A DNA stretch of 64,000 bases from Brevundimonas sp. SORGH_AS_0993 (GTDB lineage Bacteria; Pseudomonadota; Alphaproteobacteria; Caulobacterales; Caulobacteraceae): NCBI RefSeq assembly GCF_030818545.1, contig NZ_JAUTAH010000001.1:2919001-2983000 (forward strand), read 5' to 3'. Made by a program: the position numbers and the translations under genes. The notes under the pieces were generated by a model. That model saw only the letters and a list, made by a program, of their open reading frames with translations. It was not told the origin of the DNA and searched no databases. Of this stretch, positions 61,697 to 64,000 are shown piece after piece (within the stretch, counting starts at the first letter, position 1; the number at the start of each line of letters is the position of its first letter).

Positions 61697-61700
<4 letters not shown>
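60384..61700 (-). CDS. DUF58 domain-containing protein
   Basis: This is a 438-residue protein with two N-terminal membrane helices and a C-terminal vWA-like domain containing the DUF58 core, [19 protein letters not shown], followed by [15 protein letters not shown] and [11 protein letters not shown]58 proteins are constant partners of MoxR ATPases. The GTG start overlaps the MoxR stop as GTGA. The vWA domain may bind metal, though the classical MIDAS DxSxS is not clear (DCGRA instead). Confidence 0.92.
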
Positions 61701-62639
<939 letters not shown>

Positions 62640-62653
<14 letters not shown>

Positions 62654-63866
62654 GGGTCATCTCCTGATTCCAGCGATAGAGGGCGGCGGCCACCTTGATA
62701 AGATCGCCGGGCGTCTTGGCCGCCCTGGCCTGTTCGACCAGGGCGGAATAAGCGTGCTGTGCGCCGACGGTGCGGCCGACGCGGTCCAGAAAGGCGTCCA
62801 GAGCGGCGTCGTCGAGCGCGCGGGGCGCGCCGATGGCGCGGGCGACGGCGGCGCGCATGATCTGGGCGTAGGGAACCGCCATGTGCGGCTCGCGCCGGGC
62901 CAGACGGACCAGGCCGGCGGTGTTGTCGGCCAGGCCGCGCTTGCCCAGAGCGATGATCCGACTGCGATCCTTCGGCGCCCCGAACCGTACCGCCGCGTGA
63001 AATCCGGCCAGGGCCGCCAGGGCTGCAAGAACCAGCGTCAGACCCAGCAGCGGCGGTTCAAGCATCAGACGCAGCAAATTGCGCGACCGCTGGAACCCGT
63101 TCAGCGTCAGGTCGAACACTACCGGCGCGCCGCTGGGCCGAACGATCGCGATCAGGTCGCGGGCCGTGCGGGCGCCGGCCAGGGTCTTCAGTCCGCCGTT
63201 GCTGATTAGATCGGGATCGGCCAGCACATAGATGCGGCTTTTCCTATCCATCGCCAGCACGGATCGCCCCTGATCGTCGATGACGACGGGAATCCAGTCG
63301 GGGCCCTCCAGGGTGCGAAGCTGCATTGTCTCTACTGGCGCGCCTAAGGCGCTCCCGTTGGGCCGGCGCAGAACCAGACGCGCCCTGTCGGAACGGGTGG
63401 TCAGCTTGCTGGTCTTGCGCAGATCAGCGTTCAGCGGCGACAGCGCCGCCTCTGCGGGGATAAGGCCGGCCGTGCGAACCCAGCCCGGATGATTGGGATC
63501 GGGCGCCGCATTCCATTTCGGCAGAACGACCAGAGTGGCGCCGTAATGTTTGATGTCCTTGATCTGCTCGGGCTTGGTGTCTGGACGCGGCGTCAGAACC
63601 AGCAGGCTTTCGTCCGAGGTTTCGGTCAGCACGCCGCGGTTCAGCAGCACGGGCGCGCCCAGATTGCGTAGCAGCACCGTAAGGCCGCCGAAACCGACGG
63701 ACGACCGGGACAGCGCGTGTGTCCCGCCGTCGTTGCCGGACTTCAGTTCAGGGGCATAGGCCGACAGCACGCCGATCCCGGCCAGGGACACCATCCCGAC
63801 CAGCAGAACCACGAGAATGACGGTGGGCGAGAAGGCGGCGCTGGCCGCCCTGTTCGATCGGCTCAT
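62640..63866 (-). CDS. DUF4350 domain-containing membrane protein
   Basis: This is a 408-residue protein with an N-terminal membrane helix (about 12-33), a periplasmic DUF4350 domain ([21 protein letters not shown] onward) and a second helix near residue 270. A cytoplasmic helical tail follows. The ATG at 63866 overlaps the preceding stop as ATGA. Such proteins accompany MoxR and DUF58; no enzymatic activity is assigned. It probably forms part of a membrane complex with the neighbouring proteins. Confidence 0.87.
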
Positions 63867-64000
63867 GCGCGCCAGCCTTCCGGCAGGGCGAAAGCCTCAT
63901 AGGCCCGGCGACAGGCGGCGAAGTCCTTCGCCTCGACCGGCGCGCCGCCGAACAGGCTGCGCTCCACGACGCGGCCGATCTGGGCGAAGGCAGGACGGGC
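63863..64000 (-). CDS. C-terminal end of a DUF4129-type membrane protein (partial)
   Basis: Reading the minus strand inward from the window edge gives 45 codons ending at a TGA (63865-63863) that overlaps the DUF4350 start. The translation includes IGRVVERSLFGG, FAACRRAYEAF and a terminal WRA, which matches the C-terminal pattern of DUF4129 proteins that head these clusters. The rest lies outside the window. Confidence 0.72.
   Translation of the reverse strand, partial: ARPAFAQIGRVVERSLFGGAPVEAKDFAACRRAYEAFALPEGWRA

Overview
The window is GC-rich, densely packed bacterial chromosome with short intergenic gaps and many ATGA/GTGA start-stop overlaps. The TonB-dependent receptors, the Caulobacter-type xylose genes and the overall style point to an alphaproteobacterium of the Caulobacterales, most like Brevundimonas. 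This placement is inferred from protein resemblance, not from a marker gene. I saw no rRNA, tRNA, CRISPR array, transposase or phage gene.

Positions 1-6100 hold an IclR regulator followed by a short-chain dehydrogenase, an IlvD/Edd sugar-acid dehydratase and an SMP-30 lactonase, resembling Caulobacter XylB, XylD and XylC. A strong hairpin separates them from a convergent MHS-family transporter gene.

Positions 6100-35300 form a large locus for rhamnogalacturonan I (RG-I, pectin 'hairy region'). The minus-strand run kduI-kduD-kdgK-RG acetylesterase-rhaM-GH35-alpha/beta hydrolase faces a plus-strand run of GH105 hydrolase, GPH transporter, TonB receptor and PL26-type exo-RG lyase. A divergent rhamnose block follows. 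RhmD, a diketo-acid hydrolase, an SDR, an esterase and an amidohydrolase-type lactonase lie on the minus strand. An IclR regulator, L-rhamnose 1-dehydrogenase and L-lactate dehydrogenase lie on the plus strand. A minus-strand operon of PL11 RG lyase (frameshifted as sequenced), a DUF6250 lipoprotein and an SGNH esterase closes the locus. The inferred flow is: polymer is cut outside the cell or at its surface; oligomers cross by TonB receptor; the unsaturated disaccharide enters by the GPH transporter; and GH105 splits it in the cytoplasm. Unsaturated galacturonate then goes through KduI/KduD/KdgK. Rhamnose goes through mutarotase, dehydrogenase, lactonase, RhmD, SDR and hydrolase to pyruvate plus L-lactate, and LldD oxidises the lactate.

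Positions 35300-57400 look devoted to peptides, amides and amino acids: an M20 amidohydrolase, two paralogous TonB receptors (one with an N-terminal STN domain next to an ECF sigma/FecR pair), a gamma-glutamyltranspeptidase homologue, a large zinc metalloprotease, an M14 peptidase and a dicarboxylate/amino-acid:cation symporter. A GH5 glycosidase, an MFS transporter and an SDR sit in the middle. The SDR leader contains a perfect 21-bp inverted repeat.

Positions 57500-64000 hold a small membrane protein with a cold-shock-like N-terminus, then the conserved minus-strand MoxR cluster (DUF4129 partial, DUF4350, MoxR ATPase, DUF58, SpoIIM-like, RDD), which runs off the right edge.
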